A DNA stretch of 64,000 nucleotides from Balneolaceae bacterium (lineage in GTDB: Bacteria > Bacteroidota > Rhodothermia > Balneolales > Balneolaceae). Positions within the stretch are counted from its first letter, which is position 1. Every line of letters starts with the position of its first letter. Below are positions 1 to 8,835 of this stretch, in pieces. The stretch spans positions 31,607-95,606 of the forward strand of contig JAXHMK010000012.1 of NCBI GenBank assembly GCA_034521495.1, given 5' to 3'. Both the position numbers and the translations under genes were made by a program. The notes beneath the pieces were generated by a model. It did no database searches. It was not told where the DNA came from and saw nothing but the letters and a program-made list of their open reading frames with translations.

Positions 1-2317
1 CAAGATTTGTTGTAGCCGCATGCGTACGATCCCAAGGTGCTAAAAACTCTTCTCCATCATTAATTGACTCATTTCTGAGCTTCATGGATGAGAGAGTGTA
101 AGTTTGTGTTAGAGTGAAAAAATCAGATCGAAAACGACTGAGAAACTCAACTCCTTTTCCCTCGCCCTCATTGTCAAAAAACCATGGAGAATCGGTAAAT
201 GTATTTGTAAGAGTTTGGGCATTCAATTCATGAGACCGGAGGTTTTCGTAATGTTTCAGATATCCTTCTGCCTGGAAATAAAGACGCCGAAACGGTTTTA
301 GATACAAACCGGCTGTAAGCTGATTAACCGAGGAGGGCGGCTGGTTTTCGTTGGCAAGAATCCAAACATCTGCGGTTACGGCATTGCTAAATCCAACCCG
401 ATTGATGAACTGGTGATTTTTACTGTATCCAACACTCAGCGAGACGTTTTGATCTTCAAACAGATTTGCTTTAAGCCTCGGAGAGAATCTGAAATAATTT
501 CCGGCTGTGTAAAAATGAGTTCTCAGGCCCGATTTCAGTTCTAAAAAATTGTAGGGGTTCACCTCTGTTTGAGCAAAAAGATCTCCCTGAAAACTTGAAG
601 TTTGAGTGTAAAATTGCTGTCGGTCAAACGAATTTTCCTGGTATTCCCCGCGATGATAGATGCCGGTAAACCCGGTTTTAAGAGTGATAAATTCTGAAGA
701 AAGATCGAAGGTTTGATCCAGTTTAGCCCGGTTCATTGTGCTTCGATTCAATAAAGGGTAGGTAAAAACAGTTGTTTGTAAAGACTCCCCAATTCGAGTG
801 AAATTTGTGTACAAAAAATCATCTTTACTGAAGTATGTTTCGTAGGCACTCAGGGCAACTGTTGTATTACTGTAGACAGAGGTTGATAGTGATCTTTGAT
901 GTTGCGTGGAGAGAGCAAAATTGTTCCAGCGATTCTCAGTTTCAACCTCTGTAGCCCGGAATTGCTCTTCAGAGGGCCTGTTCCTGCTAAGCCGATCGGC
1001 TAACTGACTTGTTCTGTCTCCACCAAAATACAAACTGGCCATTGTTCGGCTCCCGTCTTTCTGCTCAAAGTTAAATTTGCCATGGATATCAAAATAATAA
1101 ACATCGGAACTGCGGGGAGTAACCAGTTCTGAGTTGATATTTTGAGCAGAAGAGATCTCCGATCCCGGCCGGTTAATATCCAGTCCCCAGCGCACGAGAT
1201 GATTATTGTTGAACCATTCTAACTGGTTCATGTATGATGATCGTGCGGAGACCAGCCAACTGCTTTTTCCCTTTTTTAAAGGGCCATCTGCTGTAACTTT
1301 TATACTTGTATTACTAACTCCGGCTTCCACATCGGTGCTTTGAAGGGAACCATTTCGGGTTGTTAAGGAGAGCTTTCCGCCAATAGGGGAATGGATATGT
1401 GCCGGTGCTACATCATAGAAAAAGCCGCTGTTTAAAACGGCATCTTCGTTGAAACTGTCTAACAGGCCAAAAAGATGACTTTGGTTGAATATTGTAATTC
1501 CATCCAGTTCAAGATGAAACCCATCAGGGGTGCTTCCGCGAACATTCAGGCCGTCATTCATAGCTGTAGTGGTTCCAACTGAAGGTAAAATTTGAAGGGC
1601 CCGAACCGCATTATCTTCACCAAGCGGGCTAAAGCGATCCGTTTTAATTAATCCATTCAGAGAGGAATCCTGAGGTGAATAGTAATTATTTCCCAAAACA
1701 ATTATTTCCGATCCGGATATCGGCTCAGGGTGCATCCGGATAGTTAAATCCCGGATTTGCTCATTGGATGAGAGATCCAGCGAAAGGGTCGATTTTTTGT
1801 ATCCAACGTATGATGCTTCAAGGGTTACTGTTGGTTGGTCGGGCTGAAGCCTGATCTGAAATCGAGCTGATTGATCCGTTACCAAACCCCGGAGTGAATC
1901 ATCTATTCTCCAGGACAGGGTACTGAAAGGAAGTCTCTCACCGGACTCAGAATCTACAATCTGCCCTGAAATTCTAATGCTCTGGTTCGTGTGGAATTCT
2001 TCATCCATTGGAAGAACAATCAGTTGTCTCCCAACTGAATCAACCCGAACTGTAAGATCGTGCGGCCGAAGAGAGTTCTGTAAATCACGGACCAGGAAGC
2101 TTTGATCAGTATTCAGGCTGATCTCGAGGTCCGATACAAGTGATTCCCTGTATAGAAATGAAAATTCAGTTTGTTGTTCAATTCGGTTGAATACTTCAAT
2201 TGCAGAGATGTTTTCAAATTGAAACTCCTGGGCATAAGATGTAAAGGGCAAACTGAAAAAGATTAGAAATAAAATCAGAAATGAAATATTCTGAAGGAGC
2301 TTCTTAAAATGGGTCAT
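1..2317 (-). CDS. STN-domain TonB-dependent outer-membrane receptor (partial, 3' end outside window)
   Basis: I translated this frame by hand; it stays open from the ATG at 2317 to the window edge, so the C-terminus is missing. In order: a signal peptide (about residues 1-30, ending SYAQ), an STN (secretin/TonB short N-terminal) domain at about 32-105, a carboxypeptidase-regulatory-like beta-sandwich at about 115-205, a plug domain containing LNVRGSTPDGFHLELDG, then beta-barrel sequence. STN domains let receptors signal to a FecR anti-sigma factor. The gene starts 8 nt after the FecR stop and is the last visible gene of the sigma/lipoprotein/FecR operon. The substrate cannot be told from sequence; it is probably a ferric chelate or glycan/peptide product. 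Confidence 0.9.
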   Translation of the reverse strand, partial: MTHFKKLLQNISFLILFLIFFSLPFTSYAQEFQFENISAIEVFNRIEQQTEFSFLYRESLVSDLEISLNTDQSFLVRDLQNSLRPHDLTVRVDSVGRQLIVLPMDEEFHTNQSIRISGQIVDSESGERLPFSTLSWRIDDSLRGLVTDQSARFQIRLQPDQPTVTLEASYVGYKKSTLSLDLSSNEQIRDLTIRMHPEPISGSEIIVLGNNYYSPQDSSLNGLIKTDRFSPLGEDNAVRALQILPSVGTTTAMNDGLNVRGSTPDGFHLELDGITIFNQSHLFGLLDSFNEDAVLNSGFFYDVAPAHIHSPIGGKLSLTTRNGSLQSTDVEAGVSNTSIKVTADGPLKKGKSSWLVSARSSYMNQLEWFNNNHLVRWGLDINRPGSEISSAQNINSELVTPRSSDVYYFDIHGKFNFEQKDGSRTMASLYFGGDRTSQLADRLSRNRPSEEQFRATEVETENRWNNFALSTQHQRSLSTSVYSNTTVALSAYETYFSKDDFLYTNFTRIGESLQTTVFTYPLLNRSTMNRAKLDQTFDLSSEFITLKTGFTGIYHRGEYQENSFDRQQFYTQTSSFQGDLFAQTEVNPYNFLELKSGLRTHFYTAGNYFRFSPRLKANLFEDQNVSLSVGYSKNHQFINRVGFSNAVTADVWILANENQPPSSVNQLTAGLYLKPFRRLYFQAEGYLKHYENLRSHELNAQTLTNTFTDSPWFFDNEGEGKGVEFLSRFRSDFFTLTQTYTLSSMKLRNESINDGEEFLAPWDRTHAATTNL

Positions 2318-2325
2318 GCCTGGCT

Positions 2326-3321
2326 TTATTCAACGAATTGATACGTTTCCCCTTCAATTGAAGAAAAATTACCGCCTAATACAATTCCTAAATTTTCAAG
2401 ACTGACCTCTTTGTTCTCTAATGATAGTGTTCCTCCTAAAATCTCGTTTTTTAACCGGTCCGGTACTTGTATATCAATAGAATAGTGATATTCAAGTTCT
2501 TTTATAATGGATTGAACCGTTCGATTGTTAAATACAATTTCATCTTGTTGCCAGGATGTAAATTCGTTTCCATTGGTTTGAACAGGCCTGGAGATTTCAA
2601 AATCAGGGTTTACAGTAGCAGCTTCTCCCGGTTTTAAAACTACTTTTCCTGGTTTTTCTGATGAGTTGAGAGTTAATGAACCATCCTTGAGATAGACAAC
2701 AGTTTCTCCCGTCCACTCGCGAATATTAAATGATGTTCCGGTTACCTCAATAACCCCCGGGCCGGCATCAACTAAAAATCGTCGGTTTTCCTGTTTTGTA
2801 ACATCAAAAAATGCTTCACCTTCCAGTCTGTATCGTTCTGCCTCATCAGTTTGAGAAACAACAAATAGCCTGGAATGTGGCCGCAGTTGTATTCTGGTTT
2901 GATCGCCCAGGGTGTATGTAACTTGATTTGATTCCGCCCGGGCCAGTAACTCCGGCTGATCGGAATCAAGCTGCAGGTAGGCAACAGACAGCAGGATAGC
3001 AATTAAAAGAGCAGCTGCAACTTTCAAAAGCGAGGGTTTGTAGCTGTGTAAATGTCTTAAATTAATTTTGTCGCTACTTTCAACAGGGGTATCTGTTTTA
3101 CCCTTCTGGATGCCTTCGGAAATATTATTCCAGGATTGTGATTTGCTTTTCGACAGCTCATTCTCATATCTCAGGAAAAGGTTTCTCTTGTGATCGGCAA
3201 TGAGATCAATGAGCGGATCTTCAATTGACTTTACGGAACGCTCCTGTTTGAGAGCAGTCCCAACCTGTTCAGCAAGCTTTTTGTCAGTTTCCGGTATTTG
3301 ATTGTTGTCTGCCATATGCAT
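2326..3321 (-). CDS. FecR-family anti-sigma factor
   Basis: 331 aa, a normal length for Bacteroidota FecR proteins. A cytoplasmic N-terminal part (1-97) precedes one membrane segment at about 98-116 (LLKVAAALLIAILLSVAYLQ). The periplasmic FecR domain follows (about 130-230, with the typical LEGEAFFDV and FNIREW stretches), then a C-terminal DUF4974-like domain (about 255-330, FNNRTVQSIIKELEYHY). FecR proteins hold an ECF sigma factor at the membrane until the STN domain of a partner receptor signals. Both partners are in this operon. Two in-frame ATGs (3321 and 3315) are possible starts. A 12-bp-arm hairpin (3329-3362) lies directly upstream. Confidence 0.93.
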   Translation of the reverse strand: MHMADNNQIPETDKKLAEQVGTALKQERSVKSIEDPLIDLIADHKRNLFLRYENELSKSKSQSWNNISEGIQKGKTDTPVESSDKINLRHLHSYKPSLLKVAAALLIAILLSVAYLQLDSDQPELLARAESNQVTYTLGDQTRIQLRPHSRLFVVSQTDEAERYRLEGEAFFDVTKQENRRFLVDAGPGVIEVTGTSFNIREWTGETVVYLKDGSLTLNSSEKPGKVVLKPGEAATVNPDFEISRPVQTNGNEFTSWQQDEIVFNNRTVQSIIKELEYHYSIDIQVPDRLKNEILGGTLSLENKEVSLENLGIVLGGNFSSIEGETYQFVE

Positions 3322-3328
3322 TAGAAAT

Positions 3329-3362
3329 AGCAGGCATTACCTATTTTTAAGTAATACCTGCT
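3329..3362 (-). promoter_or_regulatory. Intra-operon hairpin upstream of FecR
   Basis: The 12-base arms AGCAGGCATTAC (3329-3340) and GTAATACCTGCT (3351-3362) pair with one mismatch around a 10-nt loop. The hairpin fills most of the 63-nt gap between the lipoprotein stop and the FecR start. No T tract follows on the minus strand, so it is more likely an attenuator or an mRNA processing or stability element than a strong terminator. It could make the lipoprotein far more abundant than FecR and the receptor. Confidence 0.5.
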
Positions 3363-3384
3363 ACGGTTAGGTGACTAAATATTA

Positions 3385-6300
3385 TTAATCGTCATCTTCA
3401 TCTTTATCATCCTCATCGCCATCATCATTACCGTTGTCATCCCCGTTATCGTCATCCTCACGATTACTTTCGAATTTTACAGAGATCACTACGTTGGTAT
3501 CGCCATCTGGCTGATAATCTCCTTCGGCGGTAACGGTAAATCCGTCGGATAATTCATCGGCTACATCCTGGAGGCTGAACAGGTCCCCGTCATTTTCGAT
3601 GCTGGTATCATCGTTGAGGGTAAATGTACGTCCGTCTTCCAGTTGAAATGTTCGGTTGGAGATATTAACCGAGGTAACCTGGTCTTCGAATTCTGCCGAG
3701 CCGGTATTTCCATCATCATCATCTCCATCATCGTCATTACCGTCATCTCCATCAGCATCATCATTACCGTTGTCATCTCCGTTATCATCGGAATCATCAT
3801 CTCCGTCAGAATCATTGTCGCCGTCTTCATTGCGTTCGACTTCAAATTCAACTTCAACGACTATTCTATCGCCTTCTTCGATGTAGTACTCACCTTCAGC
3901 TTCCACTTCGTCGCCATTGTCCAGTGCGTCTATCACATCCTGAAGTGTAGTGATGCCGTCTTCGCCCTCAATCTCCGAATCATCATTAATGAAATAAGTT
4001 TGACTATTCAGAGTGAATGAGTTTGAAGTGGCTGATGTGACGGATCCATCAAAGTCGAACTCTTCGCGGTCGTCTTCATCATCTCCATCGTCATCGGAGT
4101 CATCATCCCCGTCGTCGTTTCCATCATCGTCATCATCTCTGTTGCTTTCGAATTTAACGGATGCAACAAGTCTTGTACCATCTTCCTGTGGATCATAGGT
4201 TCCTTCGGTTGTTACGACAAATCCATCTGCCAGGTCATTAGAAACTTCCTGGAGACTGAACAGATCGCCGTCATTATCAAAGTCAACATCATCACTGAGA
4301 ACATACACTCGATCATTCATCAGTGTAAAAGAGTTTGATGATGTATCAACAGACTTTACGCGCCCGCCGAATTCATTTTCGTCATCACTGTCATCATCAT
4401 CCTCACGATTACTTTCGAATTTTACAGAGATCACTACGTTGGTATCGCCATCTGGCTGATAATCTCCTTCGGCAGTAACGGTAAATCCGTCGGATATTTC
4501 ATCGGCTACATCCTGGAGGCTGAACAGGTCCCCGTCATTTTCGATGCTGGTATCATCGTTAAGGGTAAATGTACGTCCGTCTTCCAGTTGAAATGTTCGG
4601 TTGGAGATATTAACCGAGGTAACCTGGTCTTCGAATTCTGCCGAGCCGGTATCTCCATCATCATCTCCGTCATCGTCATCGTCGCCGTCTTCGTCCCGGC
4701 GTTCAACATCGAATTCCACTTCGGTTACGATGTTACGTCCGTCACTATCCGTGTAATACTCACCCTCTGCTTCTACTTCGTCACCTCTTTGAAGGGCACC
4801 AACCAGGTCTCCGATGGAGTTGAGGTCGCCGTCAAATTCAGTGTCATTCGTTACAAGAAACGTCAGATCATCTATCCGGAATGTTTTGGCTGCGGCGTTT
4901 GCAGACTGCACAACACCGTCAAATTCAAATTCATCCCGCTCTTCTTCATCTTCCTCATCTTCGTCATCGTCATCTCCATTTCGACGTTCAACATCAAATT
5001 CTGCTTCAATCGCAATATTATTATCCTCCGAATCTTTAAAATATTCACCTTCAACAGTTACTTTATCCCCTCTTTGCAGGGCACCTACAAGATTGCCGAG
5101 CGATTGAATATCATCGTCAAATTCGGTGTCGTTATTTACATGCAGCAGTAAGCCGTTCGTCAGTGAAAAGGTTTTTTCTGAAGCATCGGCAGATTCAACA
5201 ATGCCATTAAAAGGTTTTTCTTCGCGATCTTCATCGTCGCCATCTCCGTCATCGTCCGCTTCATCGGATTCAAACTTCACATTGGTTACAAGAAGTGAAC
5301 CATCAGATTGGGGAGCATAATCACCTTCTGCTTCTATATCTACTCCCTCCGAGAGTGCAGTAGCAACTTCTTCCAGGGTTGAGTAATCGCTGTCTTCATC
5401 AAATACTGTTGATCCTTCAACAATGGTGTAGGTGTTTCCGTCTTCAAGATCAAAAGTACCGCCTTCGCTATCTGCAGATAAAACATCATCGTCAAACTCA
5501 AAATCTGCTTCATCATACTCAAGTTTTACTTCGGTAACATTTTTTACTCCCTCTTCGCCCGGAATGAATTCACCTTCGGCTTTTACGGTGTAATCATTAT
5601 CGATTGCCCACATCAGATCTTCCAGTGAGAAAAGGTCTCCTTCTTCATCAAAATTTGTTTCATCCGTTATATGATATGTATCACCGTTTTTAAGGGTAAA
5701 AGTGCCTCCCTCTGTATCGGCCGATTCAACAGTGCTTTCAAATTCAAGATCATCATCCTCAAACTCAAATTTCAGATTCTGTAAGATTTTTGCGCCATCT
5801 GCATTTTCAGCAAATGAACCTTCTGCCCGAACACGAATTCCTGCATCTAAAATGCTTTTAACATCGGTTAGTGTTAAAAGATCTCCTTCTGAATCAATTT
5901 CTGTGTCGGTTCCAAACAGAAAAGTATGTCCATCCGATAATGTGAATTGTTGAGGATCTGATTCGGTATCAACAGATTCAACATAGCCTTCAAATTCGTT
6001 GTCGGCAATAAGATTCCCTTTCTCAAGAGTTACTTTAAAATCATCCAAAATATTCTGGAACCGAAGAAGTGCTGTGCCATCTCCATTAAACTCAATGGTA
6101 CCGTTCACGGTTTTCATGCTCTCATCTCCGTTCAGGTTCTTGCTGATCATCATTTCGTAGGCAAGAGCACCTTCAACACTTTTTTGCAGGGAACCGTCTG
6201 ATAGTGTCTGTGAATTTATTTGTACATCCAGGAACTCAACGGTTAGTGTATAATCCCGCTTAATAACATTTCCATTCTCTCTCGTTACTTCAAATTGGCC

Positions 6301-6930
6301 GCTCCCTTCGTGTAATCCTTCAATGGTTAGCGGACCACCGGTTGAGAGGCCCTCAATCAAAAATTCATCATTTCTTTCGTATGAAGAGTTCTTATTCGGA
6401 GTGGTGATAGATCCCGACCGAAACCCGTTGTACTCAATAATTTCAATTAAATCACTATCTAAACGCGGGGAGTAGATATAGTTGCCCTCTGCATCGTAGT
6501 AGATATATTCAAGTTCGGCGGTGGACTCTTTGATGAAATTTTGCTCGTTGATACTGCGGCTGAAATTAACTTGATGAATACCGGTGTCCGGATCATAGCT
6601 ATAGGAGTAATTATTGGCATTGGTCTCACTATTTTTTGCCATTGCAGCACCAAACACAGCAGATGCATACTTCCCTTTTTCTGTTGAATTCTCCGTGAAA
6701 TTGCTGCTGGACGGGAGTGAAAAGGCATCATTTAAACTGGCAAAAATTCCATCTTTTTGATCGGATAGAGATTCGGCAATAATCTGTCCCGCAACCTCAA
6801 GTTCTTCATCCGTTAATTCTTCATTTACAGTTGATTTATTAGAATCACTGATATCGCAGCCATAAAAGAGAACTGCAATAAACATTACAGTAGTTAAGCA
6901 AAGATTCTTAAGTAAATTCATTTGATCCAT
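3385..6930 (-). CDS. Giant acidic lipoprotein with nine DUF5666-like repeats
   Basis: 1181 aa. The N-terminal signal ends in a lipobox (LFYGC, Cys25), so the product should be a lipoprotein. Residues about 30-300 form a unique head. Nine units of about 75 residues follow, each with the DUF5666-like plan: a V-S-A/V opening, F-L-x-[DN]-G-T strand, a [DN]DxTxF/I stretch, a D-L-x-[ST]-L-x-D-V helix, a AEGxY strand and a final VxFE strand. From the third unit on, the linkers are almost pure Asp/Glu/Gly/Asn/Ser, giving an extremely acidic C-terminal half that could bind Ca2+. Units 6 and 9 are nearly identical. The gene sits between the sigma factor and FecR, the place of a signalling-system target. 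Function unknown; a surface adhesin, matrix or cation-binding protein is inference. Confidence 0.88.
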   Translation of the reverse strand: MDQMNLLKNLCLTTVMFIAVLFYGCDISDSNKSTVNEELTDEELEVAGQIIAESLSDQKDGIFASLNDAFSLPSSSNFTENSTEKGKYASAVFGAAMAKNSETNANNYSYSYDPDTGIHQVNFSRSINEQNFIKESTAELEYIYYDAEGNYIYSPRLDSDLIEIIEYNGFRSGSITTPNKNSSYERNDEFLIEGLSTGGPLTIEGLHEGSGQFEVTRENGNVIKRDYTLTVEFLDVQINSQTLSDGSLQKSVEGALAYEMMISKNLNGDESMKTVNGTIEFNGDGTALLRFQNILDDFKVTLEKGNLIADNEFEGYVESVDTESDPQQFTLSDGHTFLFGTDTEIDSEGDLLTLTDVKSILDAGIRVRAEGSFAENADGAKILQNLKFEFEDDDLEFESTVESADTEGGTFTLKNGDTYHITDETNFDEEGDLFSLEDLMWAIDNDYTVKAEGEFIPGEEGVKNVTEVKLEYDEADFEFDDDVLSADSEGGTFDLEDGNTYTIVEGSTVFDEDSDYSTLEEVATALSEGVDIEAEGDYAPQSDGSLLVTNVKFESDEADDDGDGDDEDREEKPFNGIVESADASEKTFSLTNGLLLHVNNDTEFDDDIQSLGNLVGALQRGDKVTVEGEYFKDSEDNNIAIEAEFDVERRNGDDDDEDEEDEEERDEFEFDGVVQSANAAAKTFRIDDLTFLVTNDTEFDGDLNSIGDLVGALQRGDEVEAEGEYYTDSDGRNIVTEVEFDVERRDEDGDDDDDGDDDGDTGSAEFEDQVTSVNISNRTFQLEDGRTFTLNDDTSIENDGDLFSLQDVADEISDGFTVTAEGDYQPDGDTNVVISVKFESNREDDDDSDDENEFGGRVKSVDTSSNSFTLMNDRVYVLSDDVDFDNDGDLFSLQEVSNDLADGFVVTTEGTYDPQEDGTRLVASVKFESNRDDDDDGNDDGDDDSDDDGDDEDDREEFDFDGSVTSATSNSFTLNSQTYFINDDSEIEGEDGITTLQDVIDALDNGDEVEAEGEYYIEEGDRIVVEVEFEVERNEDGDNDSDGDDDSDDNGDDNGNDDADGDDGNDDDGDDDDGNTGSAEFEDQVTSVNISNRTFQLEDGRTFTLNDDTSIENDGDLFSLQDVADELSDGFTVTAEGDYQPDGDTNVVISVKFESNREDDDNGDDNGNDDGDEDDKDEDDD
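3453..3720. repeat. Internal ~268 bp repeat, copy 1 (DUF5666 unit 9)
   Basis: This stretch matches 4398-4665 at a constant offset of 945 bp. I counted four substitutions and no indels. Two change the protein (Leu/Ile, Asn/Asp) and two are silent. It encodes the last DUF5666-like unit of the acidic lipoprotein. The near-identity at silent sites, against strong divergence of the other seven units, points to a recent duplication or gene conversion within the gene. Confidence 0.9.
4398..4665. repeat. Internal ~268 bp repeat, copy 2 (DUF5666 unit 6)
   Basis: Second copy of the repeat at 3453-3720, encoding unit 6 of the lipoprotein. The two copies are separated by units 7 and 8 and their acidic linkers. 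Recombination between them would delete or add a 945-bp block (exactly 315 codons), so the repeat number could vary between strains without breaking the frame. Confidence 0.9.
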
Positions 6931-6976
6931 TATTCCATGATTTCTATGATTGATTTACCCTTACTACAGTTTTGGG

Positions 6977-6992
6977 TTAGGGGTACCCCTAA
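6977..6992. promoter_or_regulatory. Perfect 16-bp palindrome between sigma gene and lipoprotein gene
   Basis: TTAGGGGTACCCCTAA is a perfect palindrome lying between the sigma factor stop (7000) and the lipoprotein start (6930). Its position suits either an operator or promoter element for the lipoprotein-FecR-receptor transcript or a small hairpin in a sigma-to-lipoprotein read-through transcript. No U-run follows on the minus strand, so a terminator is unlikely. Confidence 0.4.
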
Positions 6993-6999
6993 GGATTTC

Positions 7000-7581
7000 T
7001 CAAATTTTCTTAAATATTTTTAATTCTTTCCGCAGATCTTTAAAAGCCAATGCCATATGGTTTTCAACGGTTTTTACACTTATAGAAAGTAATTTGGCCG
7101 TCTCTTTATATGTCAGGTCTTCAATAAAACAACTTTCAAACACTGCCCGTCGCCGTTCAGGCATATTAGAAACGGCTTTCATAAAAGCAGAATGTAAATC
7201 ATTATATTCTGCTGTATCGTGAGGTGTTTTTGTTGTATCAATTTCGTGGTTTTCCAGATCAGCGTGATTGGGATTCTGCTTGACATAATTCAGCATTCTT
7301 GTATAAGCAATACGGTAGAGGTAAGATTTTAACGAAAGGTCTGGTTTGATTCTTTTTCGATGTTCCCAAATATACAGAAACGCTTTCTGAATCAGATCTT
7401 CGGCAACTTCCCGAGACATATTTCTATTTCGCAGGAAGACGTAGAGAGCATCGTAATGTGCATCAAAAAATTTCTTAAAGGCTTTTTCATCGCCCATTTT
7501 AATAGCGCGATACAATTCTGATTCGTCTTCAGAATAGTCTGCGGCAAAGGCAATGAACAGTACAAGATCTATAAAAACCAA
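7000..7581 (-). CDS. ECF (FecI-like) RNA polymerase sigma factor
   Basis: About 193 aa. Region 2 is visible at GDEKAFKKFFDAHYDALYVFLRN followed by AEDLIQKAFLYIWEHR. Region 4 carries the helix-turn-helix (MPERRRAVFESCFIEDLTYKETAKLLSISVKTVENHMALAFKDLRKEL). This is the Bacteroidota FecI-type family, which transcribes surface-receptor operons. The first gene of the sigma/lipoprotein/FecR/receptor operon. The start is uncertain: the open frame begins at a TTG (7581) coding for a hydrophobic stretch unlike the family. The family-like part begins near DESELYRAIK, and the first ATG (7497) would cut into region 2. Confidence 0.92.
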   Translation of the reverse strand: MVFIDLVLFIAFAADYSEDESELYRAIKMGDEKAFKKFFDAHYDALYVFLRNRNMSREVAEDLIQKAFLYIWEHRKRIKPDLSLKSYLYRIAYTRMLNYVKQNPNHADLENHEIDTTKTPHDTAEYNDLHSAFMKAVSNMPERRRAVFESCFIEDLTYKETAKLLSISVKTVENHMALAFKDLRKELKIFKKI

Positions 7582-7738
7582 AACAAAAAGCCGAAATATT
7601 AATAATTTTTAATACTGAAAGATAATCATTGGCCGAATGATAACAATATCAGAAAAATCAAAATTCTATATCCGGAATAAACGTTACCTTTACACAGAAA
7701 AATCCGAACATTTTATAATTCTTTGAGTTAGAGTACCT

Positions 7739-8587
7739 ATGAAAAAAATAATTTTATCTGTTTTTATCCTCTTTTTGCTTTCCGGTTGCAATACTCTCAG
7801 AGACTTGTCAAATGTTCAAAAACCATCTGTAAGGTATAGCAGCATGTCTATTGATGATATCTCCTTCAGTGATGTAACTCTTCTTTTTGACTTTGAAGTG
7901 AATAACCCAAACAATTTTGGAGTTTCGGCCGATCAATACCGCTATGAGTTTTTTATCAATGGAAAGGAGTTTGTAACGGGTATTCAAACTGAAAATTTGA
8001 GAATTGCCGGCGCATCAAAGAGTATTATCCAGGTTCCGGTGTCGCTTACGTTTTCCGAGGTTTTCGACACAATTGATTCAGCTGTGAGGCAAGATTCTAT
8101 TGCCTACCGGATATCCAGCGAGGTGCAGTTTGATCTTGCAGGTGTAAGTAAACAACGGGTTCCTGTTAGTGCAGAAGGTCAACTACCCATCCCTAAACTG
8201 CCTAAAATTGAGCTCAGCAATTTCAATATCAATGAACTTTCATTTTCCGGTGCGGAGATGGCAGCCTCTTTTCGGGTTCAGAATCCCAATTCGTTTGGAA
8301 TTTCATTTGCTGATGCTTCCTACAATCTTACAGTGAATGAGAATGAATGGCTAAATACCACTCTGGAAAGAGATATTGAGTTGGGTGAATCAGAAAGTGA
8401 ATTAATCACAATCCCAATCCGGTTAAACTCTTCCCAAATGGGGTCGGTTTTATTTGATATGCTCAGGGGCGAAAAGGAGTTCCCTTATACTCTGACGGGA
8501 TCAGCCCGGGTGTCAGCAGATATTCCGGGTTTCGATGGGTTTGAAGTCTTGCCTTTTAACATATCCGGCATATACAGATTGGATTAG
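7739..8587 (+). CDS. LEA14-like (water-stress/WHy domain) lipoprotein
   Basis: 282 aa with a lipoprotein signal (lipobox LLSGC, Cys16). Two tandem LEA type-2/WHy beta-sandwich domains follow, at about 30-150 and 155-280. Each carries the signature VxNPN.FG (EVNNPNNFGVS and RVQNPNSFGIS). LEA14-like bacterial proteins are thought to be extracytoplasmic and are linked to desiccation or envelope stress, but no activity is established. The gene is transcribed divergently from the sigma factor gene, 157 bp away, and has no operon partner. Confidence 0.85.
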   Translation: MKKIILSVFILFLLSGCNTLRDLSNVQKPSVRYSSMSIDDISFSDVTLLFDFEVNNPNNFGVSADQYRYEFFINGKEFVTGIQTENLRIAGASKSIIQVPVSLTFSEVFDTIDSAVRQDSIAYRISSEVQFDLAGVSKQRVPVSAEGQLPIPKLPKIELSNFNINELSFSGAEMAASFRVQNPNSFGISFADASYNLTVNENEWLNTTLERDIELGESESELITIPIRLNSSQMGSVLFDMLRGEKEFPYTLTGSARVSADIPGFDGFEVLPFNISGIYRLD

Positions 8588-8590
8588 AAA

Positions 8591-8719
8591 GAAGGCTTTG
8601 CAAAACCGTGGGTATGCGTCAATCTGAACTCGATTCAGATTCTCCATTCGTCTTTATAGCCAGTATCAGGAGATCCTGAATCAAGTTCAGGATGACGGTC
8701 ATAGTTTTGCAAAGCCTTC
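8591..8719. repeat. Palindromic MITE-like intergenic element (~129 bp)
   Basis: A perfect 16-bp terminal inverted repeat, GAAGGCTTTGCAAAAC at 8591-8606 and its complement at 8704-8719, encloses nested palindromes (CTGAACTCGATTCAG and CCTGAATCAAGTTCAGG). No coding sequence lies inside. Such structures are typical of non-autonomous miniature elements or mobile intergenic repeats. The element could also stop transcription leaving the LEA14-like gene. Confidence 0.6.
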
Positions 8720-8835
8720 AGAAAGTAATTGAAAAGTACTGCTTGTATTGCATGTAAAAGAGTTATTTTTTAGGAAAAGTGTTGCCGGAGAACGGATTAT
8801 AAAAATCTATAATTTGGTCAGATTTTTTTGTAAAG

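Noticed and set aside
3400..5300. CRISPR-like array in the repetitive lipoprotein region
   Set aside because: Repeats are long, coding and in frame, with no short regular repeat-spacer pattern and no cas genes nearby.
3643..5320. Several plus-strand open frames (up to 187 codons) across the acidic lipoprotein gene
   Set aside because: They are antisense shadows of the GAT/GAA-rich minus-strand coding sequence. They give low-complexity Ser/Ile runs and have no start signals.
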